Source of the DNA: Theristus sp. LFF4_11
Taxonomy: Eukaryota; Nematoda; Chromadorea; Monhysterida; Xyalidae
NCBI GenBank assembly: GCA_030248135.1
Contig: JASANC010002016.1
Span: 1-64,000, forward strand
Direction of reading: 5' to 3'
Length of the DNA: 64,000 bases
Shown here: piece after piece, positions 32,701 to 44,067 of the stretch
Layout: each line of letters starts with the position of its first letter
Numbering within the stretch: the first letter of the stretch is position 1
Notes under the pieces: model-generated
Told to the model about the DNA's origin: nothing
What the model saw: the letters and a program-made list of their open reading frames with translations, nothing else
Database searches by the model: none
Position numbers and translations under genes: made by a program

Positions 32701-33567
32701 ACCAATCAACTGATTGCATGTGATCTAGAAATAGACTCTGGTGCACATTCTTCTGTTTCCGTCTGCCCGTCTTACGAAATGCCCGTTCAGGGGCGCTCGA
32801 GAGCCTGATCTGTGGCGCCGTCGCCGGCACGGCCGCGAAAACCGTCGTCTACCCGCTTGACATGCTCAAGAAGCGTCTGCAAGTGAGTGGGAAAATGTGT
32901 TTTGCTTGCAATATTTCGTTCTTTCTGGAATCTTACTGCGCGTTTTCGTTATTTTCCCTTTTCTCTCAATTTCTTATTGTAGATTATCGGCTTCGAGCAT
33001 TCGCGAAAGTCGTTCTCGAATCGCAAGGTGCCTCGGTATCGTGGCCTGGTCGACTGCGCTCGCTCGGTGGTACGACACGAAAGTTTCATGGGTGAGTGAG
33101 TGGCGCTGTATGCTGCGAACAACAGTGCTGTTCTTTCAACTATTATCAAGCGCGCCACCGTCGGAAACTGAGCTCCTTGGTATCCTTGGCATCCGCATCA
33201 CAACGGCGCTAACCGCATACCCAGGAAAAACATACCTATGACTGCCATGCAGCTCTCGACGCAACGCCCAGCTGATGACGAGTTGCAACACTCGTCATCC
33301 GTAAAACAACAACAACAATAACTGACTTCCTTGACCATTTCCAACATGCGCCTTCTTCAACCAATCTTTCTTCTCTGTGCAGGCCTGTTCAAAGGCGTCG
33401 TACCCAGCGTCTACAAAGCGGCCGTCTCGTCTGGCGTCGGCTTCTTGGTGTACGAGCAAATGTGCAGCCATCTGCGGGGCTACAGAGGCGAACGCGAACG
33501 GGCTGCGTTCACTGGTGGCAACACGATCGACGAGGACGATTTGAAGTTGCCGTTTGAAAATGAGTAG
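29771..33567 (+). CDS. SLC25A19: Mitochondrial thiamine pyrophosphate carrier, tandem copy B
   Basis: Paralog of copy A. Exons: 29771-29869, 30327-30428, 30611-30763, 31113-31292, 31789-31897, 32407-32529, 32791-32882, 32983-33091, 33383-33567; 383 aa. The start may instead be the in-frame ATG at 29798 (374 aa). Motifs are PLDVLKIR, PLDVMRTR and PLDMLKKR, with FVTFEWFTRKSHELL, RTEGPRAFYRGFVPT and a canonical GFEHSRKSF linker in repeat 3. Six intron positions and phases match copy A; copy B has one extra phase-0 intron after KKRLQ (32883-32982), absent from A. The C-terminal tail is acidic and unique. The linker suggests B is nearer the ancestral form. Introns contain family C and D MITEs. Confidence 0.92.
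29973..30140. mobile_element. Palindromic MITE family C, copy in SLC25A19-B intron 1
   Basis: CAGTCGAACTCCAAATT at the left, then CAGCTGATTGGTTGGTGATC and, inverted, GTGATCAGCAACCAATCAGC with CTATAATTT at the right. About 165 bp. Confidence 0.7.
30515..30588. repeat. Family C MITE half copy in SLC25A19-B intron 2
   Basis: CACGTGATCACCAACCAATC followed by AGCTGATCGTCTATAATTTA corresponds to the right half only of the palindrome. Confidence 0.6.
31977..32160. mobile_element. MITE family D, copy in SLC25A19-B intron 5
   Basis: CCCCGAGACTCAGTGCGGGC at the left, CATGACGCGGGAATTCAAAA inside, and CCCATTGAGTCGCAGAAT at the right as inverted end. Confidence 0.7.
32587..32722. mobile_element. Palindromic MITE family C, copy in SLC25A19-B intron 6
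   Basis: GCAACCAGCTGATTGGTTGG ... GATGCATGCTTTTGCACG and, in inverted orientation, GAAAGCATGCACC ... CCAACCAATCAACTGATTGC. About 135 bp. Confidence 0.7.
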
Positions 33568-33916
33568 TGAACCTGCTTCAAAGTGCAGTCCAGTGCATCT
33601 GGGCACTTTGCCAGGGTTGCCACAGTCACTTCACTTGTAGTGCGTTTGTGTATATAGGTAAGGTATTAGATTAGGTCGATTAGTTTCGAATAATTGGATG
33701 TGGAAAAATCTGCGGAATGCATAATTTCACGCATCTACGATCATACCGTTTGCGGCTTGCTCGTGTTTGGCCTTGCATTTTTGGCGCATATTTCATGTTT
33801 CGAGTGCTGTGCCACTTACTTACTGTATTTTAAAATTGGAACTAGTCGTTAGAATTGTGTTTATTTATGTGGTCCCCTTTTGTTGTAGTCGGTTCTGGTC
33901 TGGGCATTATCTGCTA
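33568..33916. other. Downstream region of SLC25A19-B
   Basis: No gene, recognised repeat or clear poly(A) signal; probably 3' UTR and spacer up to the hAT-like insertion. Confidence 0.5.
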
Positions 33917-33924
33917 GTCATAAT

Positions 33925-35075
33925 TAGGGGTGGTAAAAAACGGTTTTTTTCAAATCCATGTATATAAAACGGTTTTTTATACCGCGTCCGGTTCTTTATA
34001 CCCGGTTTTTTTACCGACCCAGTATTTGAAGAATCTTGTGATTGCGACAATTTCTGGTACTCTGATTTTACACAAACCGCTGAATAATGAGTAAAAGACC
34101 ACAATTCTAGCCAGAAACTGTATGTGTTTCAATGGAAACGTATTCCAATCTTGATTTTATTTGAATCGGTGGCGCTTAGAGAGAATGCAGCATCAGAAAA
34201 ATTATCAGATGCGAGTTTAAAACAAAAAAAACTAACGCAAGACAGATTGATATTTGAAACAGCAAGGAATGTGATACATGCAAATCAATTGAACTGACAC
34301 GATCGAGAGATATGTAACTGCACAACAATTTCACCGCGTTTCTAAATAAAAGATCACCGAAAGACAAAAAGAATCACGAACCCGCACAGACGAAAGAAGT
34401 GAACCAAGAACAAAATTGAAAGAGCAAAAAATCAGATGGAGATTCGGGTCACTATCACCAGTACAACAGCACGACGACATCACCAACTTTGAGCAATTTC
34501 CGAGTTCAAAGACACAAAATTTCAGGAAATTTGACTGAATAAATATTAGCAATTCACCCGATTTTTGTCTATTCATCATCATCATCATGAGTATCATCAA
34601 TGCAGCCGTCACCATCATCATCAGTGAAGTCGTCATCAGAGCTGTCCACACAATTTGCCGATGCAAGCGCAGCAATGTTCTCAGTGGCAGCAGCTGACGC
34701 TGCCGACGGGGACTGCGAATCCGTGCTGTCGCAGTTTGACAGCAACGATTCCGTGCTGTTGCCAGCAACACTTGACACGGGTCTCAGGGTGCTTTATTTA
34801 TACCAAGAGCGTGAATTGTGTTCTCCGGAACATCAAGTTATGAAGTGGCGAAAATGAAAATTGAAATGGATATGCGGAATACAGTGCATTTTGAGTGATT
34901 TCAAAAATTGAAATTTGGGTCCTTCGGCGGTATAAAAAACCGGAAAAAAACCAAAATTTACGCGGTAAAATATCGGTAATTTATTTTGGCCATTTTTTGG
35001 CGCTGGTATAAAAAACCGTTTTTTATACCGTTTTTTATACCGAAAAAAACCGTTTTTTATACCGACCCACCCCTA
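33925..35075. mobile_element. Non-autonomous hAT-like element, copy 2
   Basis: Nearly identical to the element at 4503-5661 (1151 versus 1159 bp). Ends TAGGGGTGG and CCACCCCTA are flanked by a perfect 8-bp duplication GTCATAAT (33917-33924 and 35076-35083), different from that of copy 1. The minus-strand acidic frame (34569-34778) is intact and identical at protein level. The high similarity indicates recent movement of both copies. Confidence 0.9.
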
Positions 35076-35083
35076 GTCATAAT

Positions 35084-35854
35084 ACCGTTAGCAAGCCAAT
35101 TCGTTGTTTTTTCATCAGTCCAAAATTTTAATGCTAGTTCCGTGATTTTTTTTGTTTTTCTGCGAAAATTAGCACAAAAATCATTAGCCTGATTCGAAGT
35201 CTTTCTTAAAGTGGTTTGGAAACTTGAAAACGAGTGTCACTTTGTGCTAGAATTGAATGTAATTTTTTATGTTCTTAAACTTCACAGAGAGAATCTGCCT
35301 CATGATAGCAGCATAATGTGCCATGCTTTACGCTGTTTATGGTTATCTTTGTAAATCTCGTGAACAAATTCAGCATAAAGTCATTCTCATTAAACCTTGA
35401 ACCGCTTAATTTATGTTTCCTCCCGGAACGCTCATTCATTCGTTAAAAAACAAAATAAATCCTGATTATTAGCGCTTTTAGCAGGGCAGACGCACAAAGG
35501 ACAAAACTGAGACCAAGATTTGACACACCGGAAAACAGAAAAGAAATACGATGCTGTCAATTGTCAGTAAAGTTGAAAATCAATACGGTAAACAAACAAG
35601 AACTGGTGCTTTTAAGTAATGTATTGGTAGTTGCCACAGCAAAAGCTCGCTGCAGTTTTATTTGTCCCCATTACCCTGTTTTTTTTTCACGTTTTTCAAG
35701 TTGACAATATTTTTAAACCTGGCAGAGCAGAAACACCGTTTTCTTAAACCGTTGCCAAATGCCAACCCCGACACATAAGCCATGTCATGCGGTCAACTGG
35801 GCTGTGATGAAACGTTTAGCCAAATTAATTTGAAAGTTTTGTACTTGAATATCA
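35084..35854. other. Intergenic region upstream of the C1GALT1-like gene
   Basis: AT-rich spacer with no supported gene or repeat. The C1GALT1-like promoter should lie here; no distinct motif is seen. Confidence 0.5.
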
Positions 35855-38522
35855 ATGCATATACGAAACCTGAACCATCGCAATAAATGGAGAAAAGAAA
35901 TTGTGATATCAGTCGGCGCATTATCGACAACCATTCTCATTTCAATTCACGTTGCGCGAAATTTGTCGATTTTTCGCAACAAACGTGATTATGTCACCGA
36001 GAAAATTGAAAAAATCCATTCAGGTTTGTCTTCAAACAAAGCAATATACACCTTTTTATTTGTTTAGACGAATGCTCTGATAATGGGAGGAATTTCGGTA
36101 GCTCACCTCACAGATTGTCGTGAGTGGTGTGTACACAGCCAATTAGTTTACAGCCACACAGCTCATGACGATTAGAAAAACGATCCAACGACATTGTCAA
36201 CAAGCCGTTGACCATTTTGCTCACATGGCTATATCGTTGTTGTTTGCTTTTTACTTGCTCAATGTTTTTGCCCAACAGAAACACAGCACCTTCGAGAGTT
36301 TCTACTCCGCGAAACACGCCTGCTTTGTCTGGTACTGAACCGACCCGGCGAACTAGGCGCACAATACAGGGCTGCCATTTTGGACACGTGGGGACCGCGG
36401 TGCCATAGACTGCTGTTTTTCGTTGGCACCCGCAATGCGTCCACGCTATTCGATGGTATCGAAGCACGTCCTTTATGTGTGCGCAAGTGTTTGCAAATAT
36501 GCTTTCTGAACCGTTCAGCAGAAAGAAGAAGCCAATGTTTTTTATTTGCCATGTTTATCGATTCATATTGTTTGATACGTTTTTGGCCGTATGTAGTTGA
36601 TATGAATTTCTGAACATGCAAAGCAAAACTGCCTGCGACACAATTTTCTCGCTATTGACGGAATGTTACGACGATAAAAAAACCAGTAAAAACGCAGAGA
36701 AACGTGCGTATCACGAGCAGCGACTATCCGAGCACGTGTCGCTGGTAACGCTGCTGGATGTGGTGGATATGCACGATAACGTGTGGCATAAACTGCGCGC
36801 AATGCTCGAATATGTTGTGCAGAGGACGGCATTGATGAGCACGTTTCAATGGATCGTGATCGTTGATGACGATGCTTATGTGGTCGTTGAGAACTTGCTG
36901 TTGTGCGTTTCACATGTCGTTGTTATTGGTGATTCTTTTGGGCCACTTCCGTTGAACGGTCAAATAGACCGACGAAGATTCGCTGTACGCACATAATGGA
37001 TTTTACTGAGCAATCGTTGCGCAAGCTTTTGAGCATTATGTGTCACATACAGAAGACTGCAGCTCTTCTTGCCGCGCAGATACACTGTAGGTTGTACAGT
37101 AGTTGCACAACGTTTTCTCAATGAGTTGACGCGATGAGCGAAACAAAATGACGTGGGACTGCTTGCGTCAATTCCATCGGCCATTCTCAAGTGATATGCC
37201 TCACGTGCTATAGCTAAGATGCTGACCATCACATAATGCTATGTAGGAGCTTAGGAGCATAAAAAGGCATTCTGGGTTTAAAATTACAACGTGCAAGCAC
37301 GGTTTCTTACGGTTTCGCCTGGTAAGCGCATATGTACCGGAGACCCAGGCTCGTCAGTACGACAATGCCCGGGCTGCACAGCCCAATCAAAAATGAAAAG
37401 ACCAGCGCAGACGCGGATTTGGCTAAAGCATCAATCTTGCATCAACAGTTTGCACTATTCGGTGTGTGTTCCAGATTCGTCCGCAACCGCCCGCACAGCG
37501 AGCCGGCCTATTTCGGTGTGATCGGCCGCCTGTGGGGCGGCTACGTGTCGACCAGCGCGGCGCTGCTCATGTCCGTGCACAATTATCGGCGTTTTATGCG
37601 CGAGGCGTTGGCGCATTCAAAGTGTCCCACCGGGCAACATCGTACGCACGCCGCCGATGTCACTCTCGGCCGGTGTCTCGCAGAGGTGTAGCTGATTATG
37701 ACGGTCGTTTTGTTGCTGGAGAATGAGTTTTGTCTGGAATTTTGGAATTTGTCTATCTGCCCCACCCACAAGGGTTTCAGAAAAGAAACCGCGAACGTAC
37801 CAGGGCCGCAAATTTTAGGATGAATATACAATGACCGCCCCTCCTCCCAGCAGAATTTAATGACGAAGCCATCGTGGGAGTGTCAACAACCATGAAGAAC
37901 GTTGATTTTATGTGACTACTGACTACACGACTTATATGCTCACACAACGTGAAAAGAGACACCAAAAAGTGGGCGATTCTCATTATTGTCACGAAATAGG
38001 GACTTTGAAACAGCGATCAAAACGTGTTGTTATGATTCCAGGTGGGTCTGCAGCCAGGCGACAGTCGCGGTGCAAGCGGGCGCCACCGATTCCACCACGT
38101 TCCAATCGAAGCAGTCATCCAGAAGCACGACGGCCTCCCGGCGTGGCTGTCGAAATTCATTCGTTTTGGCGATCGAATGCCGGCGGTGATTTTTCGGGTT
38201 TTTTTGTGAATCTGATTACCATTTTACCAAAAAAACGCAACATGCTTTTCTTTTCACTGATTTTATGGGTTTTATGTAATCGACCTGGATGATTTGTCAT
38301 GTTAGTCTGTTAGTTGTTGCTTTGCCTGTAGGTTCAACAAAAAAAACAATTGTCTTCATTTTATCTTTTGTAATTTTATGTATTTTGTGCTTTAATCAGG
38401 ATTTCAACTGTTGCGCGGACGACCTAATCGGAGTGCACTATTTGTCACCGGCGCAGATTCGAACGCTGGAAATGTACATTTACAACGTGCATCCATTCAG
38501 TGATCGAGACGTTTGGCGCTAA
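35855..38522 (+). CDS. C1GALT1: Core-1 beta-1,3-galactosyltransferase (T-synthase) homolog
   Basis: Golgi type II membrane enzyme that adds galactose to GalNAc-Ser/Thr to form core-1 O-glycans. Exons: 35855-36023, 36279-36455, 36698-36902, 37475-37685, 38042-38185, 38400-38522; phases join into 342 aa (human 363). The N terminus has a short basic tail then a hydrophobic anchor (IVISVGALSTTILISI). The catalytic domain shows AAILDTWGPRCHRLLFF, the metal-binding DDD in FQWIVIVDDDAYVVVENL, EPAYFGVIGRLWGGYVS, ADVTLGRCL, and the late CC motif in NCCADDLIGVHYL. The exon 2/3 and 3/4 joins were chosen by phase and homology. It is convergent with the DUF1647-like gene. Poly(A) signal candidate at 38589. 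Confidence 0.9.
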
Positions 38523-38870
38523 ACCGCTGGCAAATGATAATGTGATGTGATCAGAGACAATTTTCGTTTTTTTGGCTACGTTCATAAAAATAAAATGAAA
38601 GTGAAAAGGGGTAATTTTAGTTTTCAGTGGTTTTTTGTAATCATCAACAGAGCACTGTTAAAGATGGAAACTCAGAGATTACCTCGCAAATAAAAATAAC
38701 AGAAACGAAATCGCAGCTGCAAGCAAACATATGTGTGGCCACAAATAGGGTGTTTTTTTGGTGTACACTAAACCTGCAGTTCTTTTTTACTGCAATTCAA
38801 ATACTCACATCTGCTGTGTTCTTCAAAAAGGTGACAGATTTAAACAAACATAACTGTGAAATGACTCGAA
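38523..38870. other. Short convergent spacer between C1GALT1-like and DUF1647-like genes
   Basis: About 350 bp with AATAAA at 38589 on the plus strand. Both genes end here. No other feature is visible. Confidence 0.5.
38589..38594 (+). other. Candidate polyadenylation signal for the C1GALT1-like gene
   Basis: AATAAA 66 bp after the stop codon at 38522. Confidence 0.5.
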
Positions 38871-41800
38871 TCATTGATCCCCGCAAACGCGCAGTGCCCC
38901 CTCTGGAGCGCCAGTTTCACGTTGCACCGTAGCAAAGGTCATCCGCCGACCAACCGTGTACTTGGTGACATCAAAGTGAAACTGATTGGCCAGCAGAATG
39001 TTGATCGCTGATTGGTCGAATCGATGGCAGTTTGCGTATTGGCTCTTTCGATCGTTAGATGGAAATCGACAGTGCAGGCGAATGTTGGCCGCCGGGTAAA
39101 TGCAGGCCTCCGTAAGCGCGCACAGCACGAGCCTGATGCCGCGAAGATTGGGTGTTTGGAAACAACACGACATTGGTTGGTTGGCTGCTCTATGATTCGG
39201 CTTGGTACACTGAGGAAATGTAACGGAACCTTTCTTTAAAACATTTAGCACCAGAAAACTACACAGTCAAGAGGATTCCGTGTGTACCAGCAGTGCTGCC
39301 GAAAGTACCCGTGAGAAATCAAGAGTTGAAGTAATAAGTTCCGTTGTTTACAGTTCATATCAAATGGAAATGACTCTGTATTCCTTTTCAATTGAATCTG
39401 CGCGCCGAGTTTTATTCCTGTTTTTCCGCCCATGCCTTCAACCGATCTGCAATTACAATCATCGCCTCACCACTTGAGGATTTCGATGGTGAGCTCGCCC
39501 TTCACGATGAACGCCAGGTTGGCGCCGAACATATCGGTCTGCATCGTTCGGGGGATGTCCGTCGCGAGGAAACGGTACATGCCTGATGAAAAACAATCAT
39601 GAAAATTCACGTTTTTTCTTGTTCAACTTGTGTGCTTTTCACGCTGAACACAACGTTCGAACTCTGAGAACAAAAGGTTGTATTCACCAAATTACCAAGA
39701 ACGTTTCTCCGTTTCCGTGAAGCTGTGATTTGTGAAATCTTCACCAGATTTGGTGAGCTACCATAATGAGGGCGAATTTGATGAGCAGCTACTGTACATG
39801 TATCTCAGTGCATACCTGCATACCGTGGTCGAACTTAGTTTACTCACTGGTTGGTCGGCGGATCCGTATATTTTCCCCCCAACCAAGCCCAAAAAAATCC
39901 GCAAAAAGAAAGTTCCGCTTGTTCAGGGTAGAAACGCACGCACACCCGGATGTGTGACGGGAAAATTGCCGTGTCCCGCGTATTCGCACAGCATGATCGG
40001 CGACATTTCGCGGCGCTCAATGCGCTTGTAAAATCGCTCAACATTTCTGTCCAGCCATCGGACGCTCGAGTCCATCCACCAGAAGCCGTGCGGAAATTCG
40101 TGCATCGATTTCTGGATGATGAAAAAACAACGGAAGTATGTAATTATTATTGGCAGAAAAAATACTGCTTTGTACTGTAAATGCAGAAAAGTCGCAAAAA
40201 ATGTGTTTTGCAAAAGTCGCCAGAAAAAAAACGGAGCTGGCTATGTGAACGCGCACTTTTGAGCCCAGTTATGTGCAGTAGTTACTAGAAGCACCATTTT
40301 CTCTCTGCTGCTTTGCACAACAAAAAACCGAGAGTCCATCATTGAAAAAAATCAAGAAATCAGGCTACACCGACCGCCCAAATGATCGCCTTCCACCGAT
40401 ACGTCAGCAGCAATCGCACGTTCGTCGGCCAATCAGCGAACTCGAATCGCCGCAACTCAACGTCGCACAGCGTGTTCAGCTCTCGGATCTGCGACGCGGT
40501 CAATCCGAGATCGTAGACGATGATTGTCGGTCGTGAATGATCGTGATGATGATCGTTTGACGCAATAATCGAGGCGTTTGTGCCCCAAACTTGTTGCACG
40601 CTCGCGATTGCAGCTCTCAGTTCGCGGTAATGATTGTCAGACGCTGCACTGATGAATGCAGTTGATGAACGGTGGATGATCAGGTTGGACGATGCTTGGT
40701 TGATTCGGTTGATGGCTGTAGAGTCGTCAGACAAGAGAGACAGTTTGCGAAGGTAGCTGGAAGTGCGGAAGAAAGTAGAGAGCATGCTGAATATGGCAGC
40801 AAATGGTTTGATTGATGTTACTTTTTCACTCCTTCTGCAAATAGTTTCTCAATAAAATTATCAACAGATATGTTGAGTAACACGCGGCCGGTGGTTGATT
40901 GTTTCACCAATAACCGCTTGCAACGGAATTGAAACGAATCCAACAACCAAAGGAAAGCGGTTATTGTGTTCACTAGAAGCATACTTCAGAATCAGCGGAA
41001 AGTCAATTTTGTTAAAACATTTTTTCAGTACATTTTGATATTGGACATGTATTTGACCTCCGGTTCTCACATGAGAGAAAAACAAAAAATGCTGACCAAG
41101 ATGAACAAACCAATCCAATTAAACAACCAACTCCAGCACTAAAAAACCCATTGACAATCACCAAGTGTTACCAACTAAACACTGCACGACATTCGAGCAC
41201 CGCGCAACGTTGAGTTGTACTGATAGCAGAAATTGATTGGACCCGTTTGGCTGTCCAGTGGGTCAACGCAATTGCAGTCTTTATCTGCAAAGTAAAGAAA
41301 ATACTATCGAAACCACTGAGCTATGCTTTTCAAAAATCCAAAAAGCCGCAAATCAAGTTCTGTGTATTTACGTTTGTATTTTTCTTCAACGATACACGAT
41401 TGAAAAAATATTACGGTCAACTACGGTATGGCCGGTTAAACATGGGAGCTTTTTTCAGGGTGCGAGGAGCGCGCGAATTTTGAATGAAAGAAAAAAGACG
41501 TTCAGAAACTGAATTGTGTGCCAAATTTGACGCGTTTTTTTTAAACTAATGGATTATCCGCGCTATTCTATTCATTCTTTATCCCTTGTACACATGATTG
41601 GGAATTACGTTGGCTTTTTTGAAAAAGACAACTCCTAGTCTGCGGCTGATCCCGCCTTGATGAACTGCCTCATTTATTCGGCCATACTGTAAAAAAGTCT
41701 AAGAAAAAAGAAATAGCCAAGTTCACTAGCGAACACGCCCGAATCCAATTCCAACAAACAATCCTCTTGGCAAACCGAGAACTACTGAACAAGCAACAGC

Positions 41801-42033
41801 ACGGAGCAGTTTTTCTATCGTGCCAACAGTCTACACAGTTAGCATTTGCCAAGCTTTTTCATTTTTTTGATACCAAAACCAAAACCTTCGATTTCGAAAT
41901 CGCCGATCATCCACTGAACAGAGTCACGTCTGAGCGATTTCCACATCATGACTGACGCACCAATCAAAAACAACAATAAATATGGAAACTTGTTCAGTTG
42001 CCATTTGAGTGATCGGCAGTAATAATAAATCAT
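38871..42033 (-). CDS. DUF1647-like type II membrane protein, possible glycosyltransferase
   Basis: Minus-strand exons in order: 42033-41886, 40715-40375, 40111-39946, 39582-39471, 39132-38871. Phases join into 342 aa. The first exon encodes a short cytoplasmic tail and a hydrophobic anchor (FPYLLLFLIGASVMM), typical of a Golgi type II protein; joining it to exon 2 is the least certain step, and exon 2 could instead start at an ATG at 40785. The body has FISAASDNHYRE, IIVYDLGLTASQI, GFWWMDSSVRWL, THPGMYRFL and QYANCHRFDQSAINILLAN, which I recognise as the DUF1647 pattern known mainly from nematodes. No function is established for that family; a Golgi glycosyltransferase role is inference from topology and motif style. 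Intron 1 contains a mariner-like MITE. Confidence 0.75.
41422..41691. mobile_element. MITE family B (mariner-type ends), copy in DUF1647-like intron 1
   Basis: TACGGTATGGCCG at the left and CGGCCATACTGTA at the right, consistent with TA target duplication. Interior has GCGCGCGAATTTTGAATGAA and GATCCCGCCTTGATG. About 270 bp. Other copies: 26170-26413, 43164-43443, 44322-44589, 48859-49126, 53340-53461. Confidence 0.8.
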
Positions 42034-42329
42034 CCTTCGTTCAACGTCATCAAAATTTAAAAAACGGAAACTTTTGTTTTATTTTGCATATCTTTTTAGT
42101 TTGTTTCCGATTATCTTAAAAAACGTCCAGTCGCCCTGGATGATTTGTAGTGTCAGCTGATTGGTTGCCTGAAACATCAGGTTCCAAACAAAGAAATTTT
42201 CTTTGTTTTCAATTTTGTGATTCATGTGCATTTTGTTTTGCGTGGGAAAATAGTGAGATTTTTGATGGAAAATCTCGTTTGTGATTTGTGAGACAAATCA
42301 AAAGCAGCAATTTTCATGACCAGTACCGA
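42034..42329. repeat. Fragment related to the end of the GCGGCC foldback element
   Basis: CCTGGATGATTTGTAGTGTC followed by AGCTGATTGGTTG and, later, TTTGTGAGACAAATC resembles the left end of the foldback at 60075. The GCGGCC minisatellite itself is absent. The similarity is partial. Confidence 0.5.
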
Positions 42330-42500
42330 AGATGAGGGGGTGGCCCGTAAAGGGTGTACCCCCTAGCACGAAGTTGCGCCCTGTGGGGAAGGGGGGGGGG
42401 TGGGAGGTCCCGTGACACCCACCCCCCCTAAACCCGCGACCCCCGTGGGTACACCCCACCCCTTCCCGACTCGGCACCCACCCCCGTGGGTACCCCCCAA
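42330..42500. repeat. G/C-run block with internal inverted repeats
   Basis: Runs of G (42389-42398) followed by runs of C, with GGGTACCCCC and CCCGTGGGTACACC arranged as inverted repeats. No coding frame is credible. It resembles other C/G-tract blocks in this window. Confidence 0.6.
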
Positions 42501-43163
42501 AATGTTCCAAAATACACAAATTTTTGTTCAAAAATCAAAATTTTTTCTTCAAAAATTATGATTTTTCGGTTTCCAGGTGCATATTAGTCTTACAAAGGGT
42601 ACAAACAACTATATTAGCGAATTTTTTGACATATATAGCGTTTTTCATTGAAAAATTTGCACTAAAAAATGCGGGTGGAGTGGAGAGGGTTGAAGTTGAA
42701 AGGTTGTGTCCATGAGCAATCGATATATGCATATGCAATATGAGTTGACCAGAATAAAAGGGTTGACCAACATAGATTTGCTTGTACAAATGCAGCTGTC
42801 AAACGTCACCTGGTTTGACCGCGTCTTGTCAGCAACTTGTATCGATTATCGCTCTCCCCTATTGATTCAAAATCACAATTGTGCGAAACACATAATACAA
42901 AACTCGCCAACCTAAAAGCGGTATTTTGCACAATTTACCTTTGTTGTTGATCACAAAACTGAACAAACTCATTAAAACAAACATAAAAAGATTTGCAACA
43001 AATTCAAGCAACAGTTTGTCACTTGAATGTGCCAGAAATATAACAACAAAGTTTAAAAATCATAACTTCTGGATCACCCTGTAACAGCATTATTTAAAAC
43101 CCTGTATTGGCCACTCTGCTATATGTCGTGGCCACTTTGGGATATGATTTGGAAACTCCTAAC
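42501..43163. other. Intergenic AT-rich stretch
   Basis: No gene or recognised repeat between the G/C block and the next MITE. Confidence 0.4.
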
Positions 43164-43443
43164 TACGGAATGGCCGATTAAACATGGCAGCTTTTTTCAG
43201 GGTGCAAGGAGCGCGCGAAATTTGAATAAAAGAAAAAAGACGTTCAGAAACCCAATTGTCTGTCAAATTTGACGTGTCTTTTTAAACGAATTGATTCTTC
43301 GTGCTCTGCTGTTCATTCTTTTTCACTTGCACACACGATTGGGAATTATCTTGGCATTTTTGAAAAAGACAACTCCTAGTCTGCGACTGATCCCGCCTTG
43401 ATGGAGAATACAAGAACTGCCTTATTTATTCGGCCATACTTTA
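43164..43443. mobile_element. MITE family B, intergenic copy
   Basis: TACGGAATGGCCG at the left, ATTCGGCCATACTTTA at the right, with the shared interior (GTGCAAGGAGCGCGCGAAAT; GGGAATTATCTTGGC). It differs from the 41422 copy by scattered substitutions. Confidence 0.8.
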
Positions 43444-44067
43444 GCAAAAATGCAAATTTTCTCATGGCCACTATGCACGTTGGCCACTATGCACCTAATT
43501 CGTAGCATCCGCTGCATTCCCCCTAGCAGGCGACCGGTGGGGGGGGGGAGTCCCACTTACCCCCAGCCCCCCCAAAAAAATGGCACCTCCACGGGTAGGT
43601 ACACTGTCAGGGACTATCTTAAACAGTTTCGTCACCGTTACTATCTTAAAACATAGACGATTGACAGAGAACATGGTATCGTGGAAGAATTGAGCGTTAT
43701 GAACCAGTTAGACTACCGAGATGTGTTTACCATTTTCTGCGGCTTTTGTGTTTCAAGGAAAGCCAGAAAAATTGTTTGTTTTCTCGTGCTGGGCGGGTTC
43801 ACACACATCTGGCTCAATGTGCATATTTCAGGGAATTTAATGTGTTGGTTCAGCTGCTAAACGTTCCGAGACAGTGATTTTCGTGCATACAGGCACAGAA
43901 GGCTGTCAGATCACCAGTGGCACGTTTTGAATTCAAATGTGGCATGTTGAATGGCTTGCTCTTCAAGGAATAGTCCAACAGTTACTGACCACAGTTACAT
44001 TACTTACATTCATGCACCTCTTATGATCCGGAGAAAAACAAAAGTTCAAAAGCAACACAGATATGGT
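43444..44067. other. Intergenic stretch with a short G/C-run block
   Basis: A G-run and C-run block occupies about 43518-43590. The rest shows no gene or recognised repeat. Confidence 0.4.
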
